Below, piece after piece: positions 28,301 to 38,581 of a stretch of DNA of 64,000 nucleotides (position 1 is the first letter of the stretch; each line of letters starts with the position of its first letter). Below the pieces are notes generated by a model. It was not told the DNA's origin and made no database searches. It saw only the letters and a list, made by a program, of their open reading frames with translations. Source of the stretch: Progne subis subis (Eukaryota > Chordata > Aves > Passeriformes > Hirundinidae); contig JAKJHU010000026.1 of the NCBI GenBank assembly GCA_022316685.1, positions 2,178,001 through 2,242,000 on the forward strand, read 5' to 3'. A program made the translations under genes and the position numbers.

Positions 28301-31300
28301 GTTGAGCCAGTACAATAACATCACATGACTGTTAAAAACAGACCTGCAGTAACATGCAAATATACCTTCTGACCTCAGTCAGAAGGTATATTAAAATCCC
28401 AAAAGAAAAATGTGAATTTGGGGTGGTGAGGAGAATAGCAAATAGGGCGATGCAATGAATTTGTTCCACAAGGAGATGGGAAAAAAGACCTATTACATCT
28501 TGGTATTTCTGATGCATCCCTTCACAAAAAATCATAGGGAATCAGGAAACTGGGCAATTGGTGAACAGATGCAACTGGTGAATATACTTAGACATGAATA
28601 TACTTAGGTTTGAAACATTTACCTGCAGATAGAAAGCACATATTTGAAATAAATATCTGCAAACTACAAAACACATGGAACAGTATAGAATTACTGAAAA
28701 TAAACTCTGGCCTTGTAGAAATTTAAAGTTACAGACTAGGAGAATAAAAAGCTGCCACTATTCCCTCTATTCCATACACACAGAGAATAATAATTAGGAT
28801 AGAATGCTAGCTTAAAAAATCTAGAACTGAATGTTAATATTTAGCTAAGATTAAACCTAAGACTGAAAGTTATCAGTCAACAGCCTAGCACTTAGAACAC
28901 CTGGAGTGAACTTGTGCATCAGCAGAGTTTCTCTGTTCTTGGGCCAATCACTCACTTTTTCAGAACAATGGTTGTAAAGCAGGGGAAAAAAACCAACTTT
29001 TTTTTCCTGTGTTATTTTTTACTTCAGCCTGCAAACTTTATACAGCACAAGAATCTAAATCATATTTCAGATGGTTAGGTGCAAAATAATATATATATTT
29101 AATTTAACTCCTGTTCATTTTAAAGATTTTCAGTCAGGTTCATTTAGGGCAAGAGGTTAAAGCTGTTTAAGGTGAAAAAATAATGGAGGTGGTAACTGAA
29201 AAACGCTTTTTCAATAGCCAGATTTGTGTCTGCTTTTACTACTCTCTTATTAAAGAGTCCACAATAAATCAACAAAATCAGAATGAAATTACGTTAGTAA
29301 ATTTCTTGTACTTACAAGAACAATATCCTAGTAGTAGCCATCAAAAATGCATTTATATACAGTACAATGGCTAAGAGATTCTTAACACAAAAAAGGCTAC
29401 AATGGAATATATTAAAAAAAAATAAAAAATATCCAGTGACACCAGAAAAACAGTTCACTCTCAGCAGCTTCAACTGCAACAGTTTATACACAAAGTATTC
29501 TGATGGGTGTACATACAAGAACCGAAACTAACCATGAGGAAAACAGTCCCAACAAAATTAAATGGATGGGAGGAAGGACCTGGTGTTGCTTTTCCAAAAT
29601 TAGAAAACTGTAAAATTAAACCCCACCTCCCTTTTCTCCCTGTTCCACCAACGCTGTTGCTGTTATAGTGGGAGAAGTCTCCCATTCAGCAATACAGACT
29701 TCTCAACTCCAGGATATCCTGATGAGAGGCCGCAGGCACTGGGAGTCCCCCTGTGGGGCGGGGATACTTGTAGGTACATGACAAAGAAAGAAGAGGCACA
29801 TGAAACAGGAGCTAGGAAATGTTCCTTCTACCTATAGGCTCCAGCCAGGACAAAGCCCTGTTCCGAGAGACTTCACAGGCAGCAGGGGTGGACACTTGTT
29901 ACCAGTCCTGAAGCAGTAGCTAGCAACTGTCTGAGTCATCACAAACCAGGCTGACCAGCTGGATCTCAAACAAGAAAAGGAGAAGGAGCAAACACACTGC
30001 TCTGCAAACACTCATGATCCCAAACAGGGAAATGTGACCTTAGATTTAAATGGTTGTTTAATTTTCAAAGTGTCAGATTTCATGGGTTTGCTAACAAGAT
30101 CTTTCCTGATGTTTTCAAACCACATCGTTCCAGCTTCTACACATTTCCTAGTTCGTCCACACCTCTCAAAAGTGCCTGGCGCTAGGACAGAGCGTTTCCC
30201 TCTGAGGTTCAATACCACCAAATTAAAATGAGCAATCCACGCCCTGACTTTTGCTGTTCCAACTCATCTTGAAAGTAACAAAGTAGAGTGAGCTATGAAT
30301 TTTGATAAAATAACTTCAAATACTGGTCACATACCAAGTTGCCGGTAAGACTATCAAAGGAGACTTCCTACAGGCATTGAATAACGCAGGCATTGTGTAC
30401 CTCACTTTTGATCAAATCTGGCAAAATAATAGCCAGTGGGTTGACCAGCAGCTACTATTCCTTAAGACATGGAAATATATTCTGCTAGATGTTGTCCCTG
30501 AGAATTTTATCAGAGCCACGTTGAAAAGAAATATAAAGCATGACTCCTCCAAATGGCTGAAAGAACAGGTGACCTCTGAAGAATGCAGAAAATGAGAGCA
30601 AAACCATGTAACTTTCTGAACGAAAGGATTTACCATGGATACCTAAGAGCAAGACTGGACAATAAAAGTCAACCTGAATTACATGTCATGCGCACTCTGC
30701 TCCTGGGATCAAAGAGGATAAAATGATTTTGAAAATATTTGCAGAGATTTTCTTGTGCAGCACAAAGCTCCAGAAAGTTTTCTTTCTGTGACTTGCATCT
30801 CAGGTTTAAACACCACACTGTTAAGGTTATAGAGAAGCAAGAGGAGTTTGCTATTAATCATCTGCACTGCTTGTTTACCTCTTATTCGCGTAAGAGGAAA
30901 GGGGGCAGTTCTAGCCAAAGGAAAGGAAACACTACTCAGTCATAAGAGCCTCTGCAGTATTATTAGACAGTGCACTAATTTATAAATCGCTCTACATGAT
31001 CAAGCACACATATAACAACATTTTAGATGAGAAAGCAAAAATCATAGGCATTGGCAAAACCTAAGATCACGGGAAAGCCCTGAAGAAGTTTCACAGAGAA
31101 AGACAACTTTTTTTCCTACAGAAATTAACAGAACAGACACGACAAGCACAACAATGAACACATCCCTTTGTCAATCTCTGGTGTTTATTCAACTAAACTA
31201 TCTCTGACTACAAAAAGCTTAGTCCAAAAAGAGAACTGGTGCACTGCAGTAACATTCCAGCTGAATGTTACACTTCACAAAGGCTCCACTAAGTAGGCCA

Positions 31301-32121
31301 CCAATTTGGAAAAGCACATATACCCAAAGTGAACTCTCAAGCACCGGACCAGGGCATCGGCACAGCACTACCGATGGGCTCGGGACCTCATTTCAGCAGG
31401 TTTCAAAACTCTGCACAGAAATGCGGGCCCGCAGCTCATCTCGGCTTTGACAAATCCGAGTTCTCAGGCGGGGTGTCCTGCAGCCGCCCTGCTCAGCTTC
31501 CATCTGTGATTCCTCCTCCTTATCATCATCACGCATCATGCTGTGGGACACGGAGGCAGAAGGCGTGTGTGTGCGAGGCTGGGGCGCAAACCCGCGGCCA
31601 AAGAACCCGGCCGAGCAGATGCACTCAGCGCCAGGGCCACGGCCAGACCCGGAGCGGCGGCTGGGGGCAGGGAATGCCGTGGCGCAGGTGAAGCGAAAAG
31701 CGGGACCTTCCCTGGCTGGGGGCGCGGGTCAGCTCCCCGAGAAGAGCGGTCGGGAGAGGAGGGCAGGGGGGCAGGGGCGCTCCCGGGGGCCGGGGGGAGG
31801 AGACGCCCGGTTCGGGCGGGGCGGCGAGGGGGCTTTCCCATCCCGGGGGGCGGTCCCGACCCCGGCGCCCACCCCGGCCCGGCCGGCTCACCAGAAGAGC
31901 AGGTTGGCGCAGACGAAGCCGCCCAGGCTGCGGAGGGGCCGCTCCCAGCTCAGCGCCGCCGCGATGCAGCAGCCCACGGCTAGCCCCGTCTCTCCCAGCA
32001 CCGCCGCCGCCCCGGCCCCGCCTGACACCTCCGTCGGCTCCGTCTCCCCGGGCGCCGCCGCGCCTCGCTCCTGCGCGGCCTCCGCTTCGTGGGGCTGCGC
32101 GGGCACCGCCGCGCTCGCCAT
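16326..32121 (-). CDS. RETREG1: RETREG1 (FAM134B), 5' part: coding exons 1-3, gene continues left of window
   Basis: RETREG1 is an ER-resident receptor for selective autophagy of the endoplasmic reticulum. Its reticulon-homology domain bends ER membrane, and a C-terminal LC3-interacting motif recruits autophagosomes. Three exons are visible: 31892-32121, 18047-18153 and about 16326-16356. Joined, they give 122 codons plus two bases. They contain the conserved stretch from RPLRSL through ANLLFW into ALTPWRVYHL and then GAQLWR, which I recognise from vertebrate RETREG1 and which covers the N terminus and the first membrane hairpin. The rest of the reticulon domain and the LC3 motif are not in the window. 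All junction phases agree. MYO10 lies upstream on the same strand, the order I recall from human chromosome 5. Identity is confident; the exact end of exon 3 is not. Confidence 0.93.
16357..18046 (-). other. RETREG1 intron 2
   Basis: A 1.7-kb AT-rich intron between exons 2 and 3. Apart from the CTCF-type motif at 16700-16712 I see no repeat or exon in it. Confidence 0.9.
16700..16712 (-). promoter_or_regulatory. CTCF-type binding motif candidate
   Basis: TGCCATCTAGTGG on the plus strand fits YGCCMYCTRSTGG at every position, the reverse complement of the known CTCF consensus CCASYAGRKGGCR. It lies in RETREG1 intron 2, about 350 bases upstream of exon 3. Occupancy cannot be judged from sequence. 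Confidence 0.5.
18047..18153 (-). CDS. RETREG1: RETREG1 coding exon 2 (first membrane hairpin)
   Basis: The acceptor AG is at 18155-18154 and the donor GTAAGT starts at 18046. The 107-nt exon completes the split Trp and encodes FVALTPWRVYHL, then a hydrophobic stretch (TSLIILGVLVLQIM) and KDLVFSKIKG. The ALTPWRVYHL block and the KD(L/M)V motif match the vertebrate reticulon-homology domain of RETREG1. It leaves phase 1, which matches a first base of G in exon 3. Confidence 0.95.
21190..21425 (-). repeat. GC-richer repeat-like segment with a tRNA B-box-like motif
   Basis: In an AT-rich intron this patch is clearly richer in GC. Its minus strand contains GGTGTTCGTATCCCACC, close to the Pol III B box of tRNA-derived SINEs (GGTTCGAATCC). 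I could not fold a tRNA from it and no A box is clear. It may be an old SINE or an unrelated repeat. Confidence 0.3.
23780..24211 (-). mobile_element. Probable solo LTR of an avian endogenous retrovirus
   Basis: The minus strand starts TGTCTTGGTTTCGGCTGGGA and continues through a GTTGATAACACACTGGTGTT block and a GTTGTTGCTGAGCACTGCTT block. This is the sequence order of a common avian ERV LTR as I remember it. No retroviral internal region is adjacent. The right edge near 24211 is fairly clear; the left edge is approximate. Confidence 0.7.
28359..28392. repeat. Perfect inverted repeat, 15-bp arms, 4-nt loop
   Basis: AATATACCTTCTGAC (28359-28373) and its exact reverse complement (28378-28392) flank the loop CTCA. 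No mismatch is present. The stem would form a stable hairpin in RETREG1 intron 1 RNA or a cruciform in DNA. It is too short for a typical miRNA precursor and too compact for a known transposon. Confidence 0.95.
29690..29995. other. GC-richer intronic patch, origin unknown
   Basis: About 300 bases stand out from the AT-rich intron by base composition and contain CTGGGAGTCCCCC and several CCAGG/CCTGG words. The patch may be part of a diverged LTR or a regulatory block. I do not recognise it and see no coding signal. Confidence 0.3.
31892..32121 (-). CDS. RETREG1: RETREG1 coding exon 1 (start codon to first membrane segment)
   Basis: The start ATG is at 32121-32119 in a strong Kozak context (GGAGCCATGG). 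The 230-nt exon encodes MASAAVPAQ, then an Ala/Glu/Gly-rich disordered stretch, then SWERPLRSL and FVCANLLFW, the beginning of the reticulon-homology domain. The Trp codon is split, TG at the end of this exon and G at the start of exon 2. The donor is GTGAGC at 31891-31886. The N-terminal low-complexity part appears shorter than in human, from memory. This ATG is preferred because the family protein starts with MAS, although the frame stays open upstream without a stop. Confidence 0.93.
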
Positions 32122-32158
32122 GGCTCCGTACGGCCGCCGGGCTGCGGCTCGGCCGGGC

Positions 32159-32199
32159 GGAGCTGGAGCTGGAGCTGGGGCTGGGGCTGGGGCTGGGGG
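32159..32199. repeat. Hexanucleotide tandem repeat in RETREG1 5' leader
   Basis: On the plus strand three GGAGCT units are followed by three GGGGCT units and then a G-run. On the transcribed (minus) strand this reads as CAGCCC/CAGCTC units about 40-80 nt upstream of the start codon. The array is short and imperfect. If the leader were translated it would encode Pro-Ala repeats. Confidence 0.9.
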
Positions 32200-32490
32200 C
32201 CGGGCCGGGCCGGGGCGGCGGAGGCGGGCCCGGGGCGGAGCGCGGCGCTGCCCCCGCGATTCCCCGCGCCCGCCTCCGCGCAGGTGCCGCTGGGGCGGGG
32301 CCCGGCGGGCGGGGCCGGCTGCTGCCGCTGGCTGGAGCTTCCTCGGGCTGCCGGAGGGTGAGCATCCCGGTGCCCTGCTGGGGAAACGCTGGGACACCTG
32401 GTTGCTCTTTAGCTTTGGGGAGGCGATGCCCACCGGAAGGTGTTGCCGGTGAGACTTGTCCTTTATCTCCTGCTCGCGTGTGTGTGCCGC

Positions 32491-32932
32491 AGCTGGAGCA
32501 CGTCCAGAGAAGGACCACCGAGTTGATAAGAGGGCTGGAGCGCTTCCCCTAACGCAGACAGGTTGAGGCAGTCGGGGCTGTTCAGCTTGGATGAGAGGAG
32601 TTTGTGCGAGGACCTCATAGCAATCTTCCTGTATCTGAAGGGAACCTACAGGCAAGCTGGAGAGGGGCAATGTCGGGAACTGCAGTGATAGGACAAGGGG
32701 CAATGGGTTCAAATTGAAAGAGGGGAAATTTGGGTTAGACTTTAAGGAGAAATTCTTTACTGTGCGGGTGGGTAGACACTGGAAGGGGTTGCCCAGGGGC
32801 GTTGTGGATGCCAGGCTGGATAAAGCCTTGAACATCTTGGTCTAGTGGGAGGTATCCCTGCCTGTGGCAGGGGAGGTGAGAGTAGATGATCTTTAATGTC
32901 AATTCCTTGACATTCTGCGATTCCATGATTCT
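32491..32932 (+). mobile_element. CR1 LINE 3' end (5'-truncated)
   Basis: Plus-strand sequence carries typical CR1 3' phrases: a GAGCACGTCCAGAGAAGGAC start, the GGCTGTTCAGCTTGGATGAG block, GAAATTCTTTACTGTG, and a terminal ATTCTGCG-ATTCCATG-ATTCT octamer array at 32912-32932. About 440 bases remain, as expected for a truncated insertion. It lies close upstream of the RETREG1 promoter and could contribute to its distal edge. Confidence 0.92.
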
Positions 32933-34734
32933 ACAGTAGCATTCCCCAAAATACTGAAAAAAGCAAATGCAAGCAAGTTGTTGTCATAATGCTGGAAGCT
33001 TCTAAGACCACAACAGAGCCAGTGAGAGTTTGATGGCTTGCATCTGCATTTTAAATATCCAAGAAATCTACTATACTTAAAATCTATACCGTGCTGTCCT
33101 GTCATCCGCACTGCTCCCTATCTGTCCAGCCCCAGGCTCCAGATGGAAGCGTGGCACTATGTTCGAGCTGGGGATGTGCATAATAGCTGATGGGAATCTA
33201 AATTCTGGGGAGCATGCCTGGTGAGAATTGTCACTTGGACATCTGTTGCTTAATAACAAGAGCCAAAAATTGGAATCGTTGAAGGTGTTTCGCAGGATAA
33301 AGTGTGTAAAATAAAATAATTTCACTGCAAGAGCAAGAATAATAATTTTGAATTGGGAATTGACATCTGTTTCAAGCTTGAGTTACTCTGTTAGAACAGT
33401 TTTTTGATGGGAAAAGGAGTCTCAGTTGAAGGTCAACGTGTCTCTCTCTTTTTTTATTTTTTTTTTTCCTCAGAGGTAAGAGAAGACAAAATAAAATTAC
33501 AGCATTAAGTTGTAACATTGGCTGCAGATTGCAAGTCTACTGTGTGTTTTCCCCAAATACCCTTGGAAAGGAGTTACTTTATTTTTCTTATTCCACGTGC
33601 TCTCTCTAGCACCTGAGAGGAAACATCCAGAATGTTTTTCTACATAGGCAATTAACATTTTTCTAATGGACATTTTAGTTTTATGCTAATTAGTTATATT
33701 TTTATGCCCTTGTGTCTAAAAAACCCAGAGCCAGGTACATCTACCTGAATAATAAGCCCAGCTTAAATGCGATTAAGTGTTGTCTCCAAAAGTCTGAGAG
33801 GGCAAAAGGTAAGAGACAGGCTCCTCTAGTAACCTGAAACACACGTGGAAAAGAAAGGGAAGTAGTTGCAGCAAGGCTGGGGAAATACTTTGTTCTCTTT
33901 CTTCAGTTTTGTGCTGATGAATGAAAAATTGTCCTAAAAAGGCTTGGTCAAAACAGAGTGTTCTCCGTGTGCTGGAAAACAGGCAGCTGTCTCCTGTGTG
34001 TGCAAGCAGCTGCTCACAGTTAATGAGCTCTCCTCCTGCTGTCACTTGGGCATCTCCTGCTTTCCTAGGCTGAGTAGTAGTGATTTGCTTCCCTGGTTTT
34101 GAGAGAGGCAGCAGAGCTGGAATCCTAACAGGAAATCTTACTGGTCCACAGGAGTAAACCCAGCCTTTTTTTAAGAAAAAGGAGGTAGAGAGATGGGCAG
34201 AAATGAGAGAGTTTCTCCCATACTCACCCTTTTTTCAGGTCATTGCAGGATGCCAAGCAGTGAACACTGCCCATAACTTGCAGAAACCATGCCCAGCTTA
34301 GCCAGCGGCAGTTTGCTTTCCCTTGCTAGCATTCAGTTATTTCAGCAATGTGGGCGGTCCTATCCAGCGTCCAAATCTGGCTAACTCCAAACAGTTAATA
34401 GGTAAGCCTGGGAAGGAGTCAGATGTTCCTCATGCACTTTTAAAGTGACCGTGGGATGATAAGACTCTCAAAGAGCACTGGAGTTAAAATTGTTAAAATT
34501 AAACCATCTGTAGAATAATGGCAATGTAATCACACTTCCCTAAGGATTATAACCATGGCAAGTTGTGGCAATCCTCCCTTACCAATATTCAACTCCTTCT
34601 TTTAAACATTTGAGTATGATTTTATCTTCCCGCTGCCCCAAATTTTTACTTTCTGTGACACTCCCTTCAGTCACTAGTGTTCAAAAATTCCCTCCTCTCT
34701 CTCCTCAGAAAAGGAGGGATGGAATCTGCGGGGC

Positions 34735-34751
34735 GGGGGGGGGGGGGGGGG
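34735..34751. repeat. Poly-G tract
   Basis: An almost pure G-run within a G-rich patch (about 34727-34765: GCGGGGCGGGG before it, GGCAGGGGGG after it). It could form a G-quadruplex and is prone to length error in sequencing. Confidence 0.9.
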
Positions 34752-35538
34752 AGGCAGGGGGGAGGATGAGGTGAGGTTTCCGTGGAAAGGGTAGTCCACA
34801 AATAAGGGAACTCTTGGATTTCAATTAAATTTGCATCCATTCTAGATTACTCCTCAGATTTCCTATCACATACCATGAAGGATATGAACAGAAATTGATG
34901 AAAAGCTCTTCCAGAAAAGGTTTTGTAATTTAGCTAATGGAAAAAAAAAAAAGAAAGAATGCTTGATGGATGCCAGTTCTCCTTTTTTCTCTGTTGTTTT
35001 TTCCTGAGCTTGGTTTATATGAATGATTTTACTGAAAGCGCTCTGGTATAAACATTAATGTGGGAGAAGAAATGGATGCTTCATTCCCAGCCATTGAAAG
35101 TTTGGATGTCTTTTTCAGAAAAAAAAAGTAGTAGTAAATACGTTGTCTGGCTTTGATCTTCCTGTACTTTGATGTTTTGCCTGCCAGGGTTTAAAAGGTT
35201 TGTGTGCCGTTTGAGTTTGGGGTGGGAAAAACTAGGACTAGCAACCAGTGAGCCTTTGGATGTGTGAACTGTAATGCACATAATTAGGTTAGGGACTGCA
35301 GGTATGGTGCTAGGGACTACAGAGTGTAAATGATGGATGAAAACCAAGGAGAAAGCTTTGTAAGTGGTTGTTTCAAAGGCGTTTACAAATATAAAAGCAT
35401 TCTAATGCTTCTGAAATATGTTTGAAAATGCTGATGTCATCACAGAGTAAGTATTGAATTCAGCTGAAGATTCCAACTCAAAATGGAATTAATTGCCCTC
35501 CTTTTTCTTTTTTGTTTAGGCTTGTTTTCCATTTGTTT

Positions 35539-37330
35539 CATCACAGGATCATGGACTAGGTTAGTTTGGAAGGAACACCTGTCAGACATTTGGTCTGACC
35601 TTTCCCCCCACATACACACTCAGCACCCCTGTTACTTGGCTGTGACATGTTGCTCTGTGTCATGCCCAGATTGGCTCTGATCATCTCTCAGGGCTAGAGA
35701 TTCTGCAGTGCACTCTGGGCAATCTGTTTGAATGTTTGGCCACATTCATTGTGAAGAGTATTTTCTTATTATCTATTCAAAATTTCTTATTTCACCCATT
35801 TCCTCTAATTTGCTTCAGCGCCTGGTGGGGAAGGGCTCTGTCCCCACCCATTCCATAACCACACACCAGGTACTCTGTAAGTAGATCCCTGTTAACCTGT
35901 TCTTTAAGTAGATCCCTGTTAACCCTGTTAACCTGTTCTCCGGAGTGAGTGAACCCAACTCTCCCAGCCTTTCCTTCTATGCCATCTGTGTGCCACTGAC
36001 CTTCCAGGGGCCCTTCGGACTCCTTCCAGTATGTCAGCATCTGTCTTGTCTTGGGTTGTCCCAAACGGGACGAAGTATTCCGTATGTGGTCTCACAAATG
36101 GCAGAAGGAGGGGAAGAATTGCTTCCCTTCTCCTATTAGTGACCTATAATTAGTGCAGGATTATTGACTCTTTTCCCAGTCATACACGTGGCACTTCCTA
36201 ACTTTTCTCTACTTCTTTTGAGGCTGAGGAATTGTGTCTTAGTCACTATTGCAGCACTCTTGTGTCTTAGTTGCTCCTAATAAGGTATAACTTTGAACAT
36301 CCATCTTCCCTTTTCCTAAATTTTTTTCAGTTCTAGAGCTGAAATAAGATTTTTCAACAAGAAATAACTTTCTTGTTTGGTTGTATTCACGTCATCTCTG
36401 CATTTGTTTGAAGTAGGACCAGATCATAGATTTGAATAGTTTTATAACACTCTGCTATGGTTTGCTTTTGTAATAATTTCTAAGGACTGGTTTTCTTACT
36501 TTTTTCTGTAACTAATGAAACATCACCATTTTGTCCCTAAGAGCTAATGTTCACTTCAGAGCCTGCCATACAGCTCTTTCTGGTATTGGGCTTCTTCTCC
36601 CCTCTCACCTCACCCACCTCACTTTATCTATGTGGAATTTATTTGCCATTTCATGGGACAACGGTTCAGTTTTGTAAAGTCACGCAGGTTTTTTTAGTCT
36701 GCCCTTGTCCTGACTTTCCTGAATAACTTGATGTCATCACTAAACTCTAAGCTTGCTCTTCATTTTCCAGTTCACTGTTCAATAGGTGGAAGATCTTAGA
36801 GCCTCTCCCAAACCTCAGGAATGATCTTCCTTTGTTTGGAATGAATTGTTTGCTCTTACTGTCTGTTCCCTATCTTCTAGCCAACTATTTATCCCACGTC
36901 AGGACTTCTCATGTGGATACATAGCTTCCTTTTTAAGCCTTAGGTGATGAATTTTGCCAAAACCCTTTTTGAAATCTGGGTAAACCAGACTGCCCTCATT
37001 CAGAGATCTGTCAGACAACTTGAGCAGGCTTCTAGGGCAGAGCTTTATTAATCAGAACCTATGGTGTCTCTTCTCAATAGATCATATTTCTTCAGGTGTT
37101 CACTTATTATATGCTTTATTATAATACTGAGTAGTTAACATTAAAAGTTTTTAGTTGCCTAGATCCCTCAAAACTCTTTGAAGACTGGTGTCATAGGTGA
37201 CATATGTACCATGCACTTTTAAGTTATCCTATTTCGTCCTGAAGCTTCATGCGTGCTTTTATGGAATTTCTCCTGTGTCTTTTCACTAAATTCTGGATAT
37301 CTTCCCTAGTTACTGTTGAAGTGTAGAATA
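35539..37330 (-). mobile_element. Old, diverged CR1-like LINE
   Basis: On the plus strand the left edge reads ATCACAGGATCATGGACTAGG, a decayed reverse-complement CR1 tail. It is followed by GTATTCCGTATGTGGTCTCAC and, further right, phrases such as TGACTTTCCTGAATAACTTG and GATGTCATCACTAAACTC that I know from old sauropsid CR1-like elements. It contains an internal tandem duplication at about 35875-35940. No intact reading frame survives. The right boundary is a guess. Confidence 0.55.
35873..35940. repeat. Local tandem duplication inside an old CR1-like element
   Basis: The phrase AAGTAGATCCCTGTTAAC is repeated, followed by two partial CCTGTTAACCTGTTCT units. The copies are nearly identical although the host element is old, so the duplication is younger than the element. 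Confidence 0.85.
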
Positions 37331-37859
37331 GCTTTCCAATTAATAATTGGCAGACAGTAGTTTGAAACTGCATCCCAAGCTCTTTGTTCTTTTATTTAAC
37401 TGTAATATAATATTTAACTATGGAACAGGAATGCATTAAGTGTTGTCCTGTGATATGCAAAATACAATTAGGACTGTGACTGTCTTTAAAGTATTGCATG
37501 TGCAAGTCTGTGCATTTCAAAATACTCTTGTGTTCCACTGAAATGTTTATCTGTTGGGCAGTTGGAATACATGGGACCTGACTGACCTTGTAGACTAAAA
37601 CTATGTGGTAGCTTGACCGTGACTTTGTGCCAGATGCCCACACAGCCACTCCATAATTCCTCTCCTCAACTGGGCAGGGGAGAGAAAATACAATGAAAGG
37701 CTCAGCAGTCAAGATTACTGTCATAGGCAAAACAGACTCAGTGCTGGGAAATTAGTTTAATTACCAATCAAGTAATGAAAAATAAAACCAGATCTTAAAA
37801 CTGCTTTCCAAACACCTTCCCTCCATGCCTCCCTTCTTCCCGGGCTTAACTTTACTCCT

Positions 37860-38581
37860 GATTTGTCATCCTCCTCTTCCCCACAGTGGTGCAGGGGAAC
37901 AGGAATGGAGGCTGCAGTGAGTTCATCACATGTTGTCTCTGCTGCTCCTTCCTTCTCAGGTGGAGGGCTCCTCACATTCTTCCCCTGCTCCAGCATAGGG
38001 TCCCTTTCATTTGGTGCAGTCCTTCAGGAACAGGCTGCCCCAGTGAGGGTCCCCTGTGGGGTCACAAGTCCTGCCACTAAAGCTGGTCCAGTGTGGGTTT
38101 CCCACAAGGTCCCAACCTCATTTGGGCATCCACCTGCTCCAGTGTGGTGTCCTCAATTGGCTGCAGGTGGATCTCTGGATCACTGGACCTTCATGGGCTG
38201 CAGGGGGACGGCTACCCCACCACGGGCTGCACCACAGGCTGCAGGGGAATTTCTGCTGCAGTGACAGGAGCACCTCCTCCTTTCCTTCTTCACTGACCTT
38301 GGTGTCAGCAGTGTTGTTTCTCCCACATGTTCACATTCCAGTCTCCCACTTGCTGTTGCACAGCAGTTTTTTCCCCTTCTTACATGTATTATCCCAGAGG
38401 TATTATCCCCATCACTGATGAACTTGGCCTTGGCCAACAGCAGGTCTGTGTTGGAGCTGGCAGGCATTGGCTCTGCAGACATAGGGAAAGCTTCTGGCAG
38501 CTTTTCACAGAAGCCACCCCTGTAGTTCCCCTCCTTTTTCCGCTTGCCACTACCAGAACCTTGCCAAGCAAACCTAATACA
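37860..38581 (-). mobile_element. Avian endogenous retrovirus LTR (solo)
   Basis: Read on the minus strand the element starts near 38581 with TGTATTAGGTTTGCTTGGCA, then GGTTCTGGTAGTGG, a GGCTTCTGTGAAAAGCTGCC block and a region of repeated GGGCTGCAG-like words. I recognise this order from a very common avian ERV LTR. An AATACATGTAAGAAGGGG segment near 38370-38395 sits where related LTRs have their TATA box. No retroviral gene flanks it. A 150-codon frame crosses it but shows no retroviral motif. Confidence 0.7.

Larger units (their letters stand above)
18154..31891 (-). other. RETREG1 intron 1
   Basis: A 13.7-kb first intron with donor GTGAGC at 31891 and acceptor AG at 18155-18154. It holds a possible SINE relic (about 21190-21425), an LTR-like element (about 23780-24211), a perfect hairpin (28359-28392), a GC-richer patch at about 29690-29990 of unknown origin, and the 3' flank of the CpG island. 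No additional exon was recognised. Confidence 0.85.
31430..32370 (-). promoter_or_regulatory. CpG-island promoter and 5' leader of RETREG1
   Basis: The only strongly GC- and CpG-rich block of the window spans RETREG1 exon 1 and the start of intron 1. GC boxes (GGGGCGGGG, GGCGGGGCC) lie at about 32292-32316, 170-200 bases upstream of the start codon, so initiation probably falls between about 32150 and 32330. No TATA box was seen, as usual for a broad CpG promoter. A CR1 repeat begins only about 120 bases further upstream, so the proximal promoter is compact. The exact TSS cannot be read from sequence. Confidence 0.85.

Noticed and set aside
28359..28392. Hairpin as a miRNA precursor
   Set aside because: The stem is only 15 bp with a 4-nt loop, shorter than a normal pre-miRNA of about 22 bp or more.
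30377..30636. Overlapping 72- and 74-codon frames on both strands in RETREG1 intron 1
   Set aside because: They read somewhat protein-like but are mutual shadows, and I recognise no family or splice site.
31538..32452. 304-codon plus-strand open frame over the CpG island
   Set aside because: High GC removes stop codons in all frames here. The protein is low-complexity (Gly/Ala/Arg/Pro) and lies antisense to RETREG1 exon 1.
31625..32518. 297-codon minus-strand open frame in another frame
   Set aside because: Same composition effect; it overlaps RETREG1 exon 1 out of frame and shows no homology I recognise.
31888..32835. 315-codon frame containing RETREG1 exon 1, starting at 32835
   Set aside because: Its upstream ATG lies inside a CR1 repeat and the conserved start is the ATG at 32121; only the exon-1 part is real coding sequence.
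37392..37730. 112-codon minus-strand frame between the old CR1-like stretch and the LTR
   Set aside because: No recognised domain, atypical composition, and no start or splice context that supports a gene.
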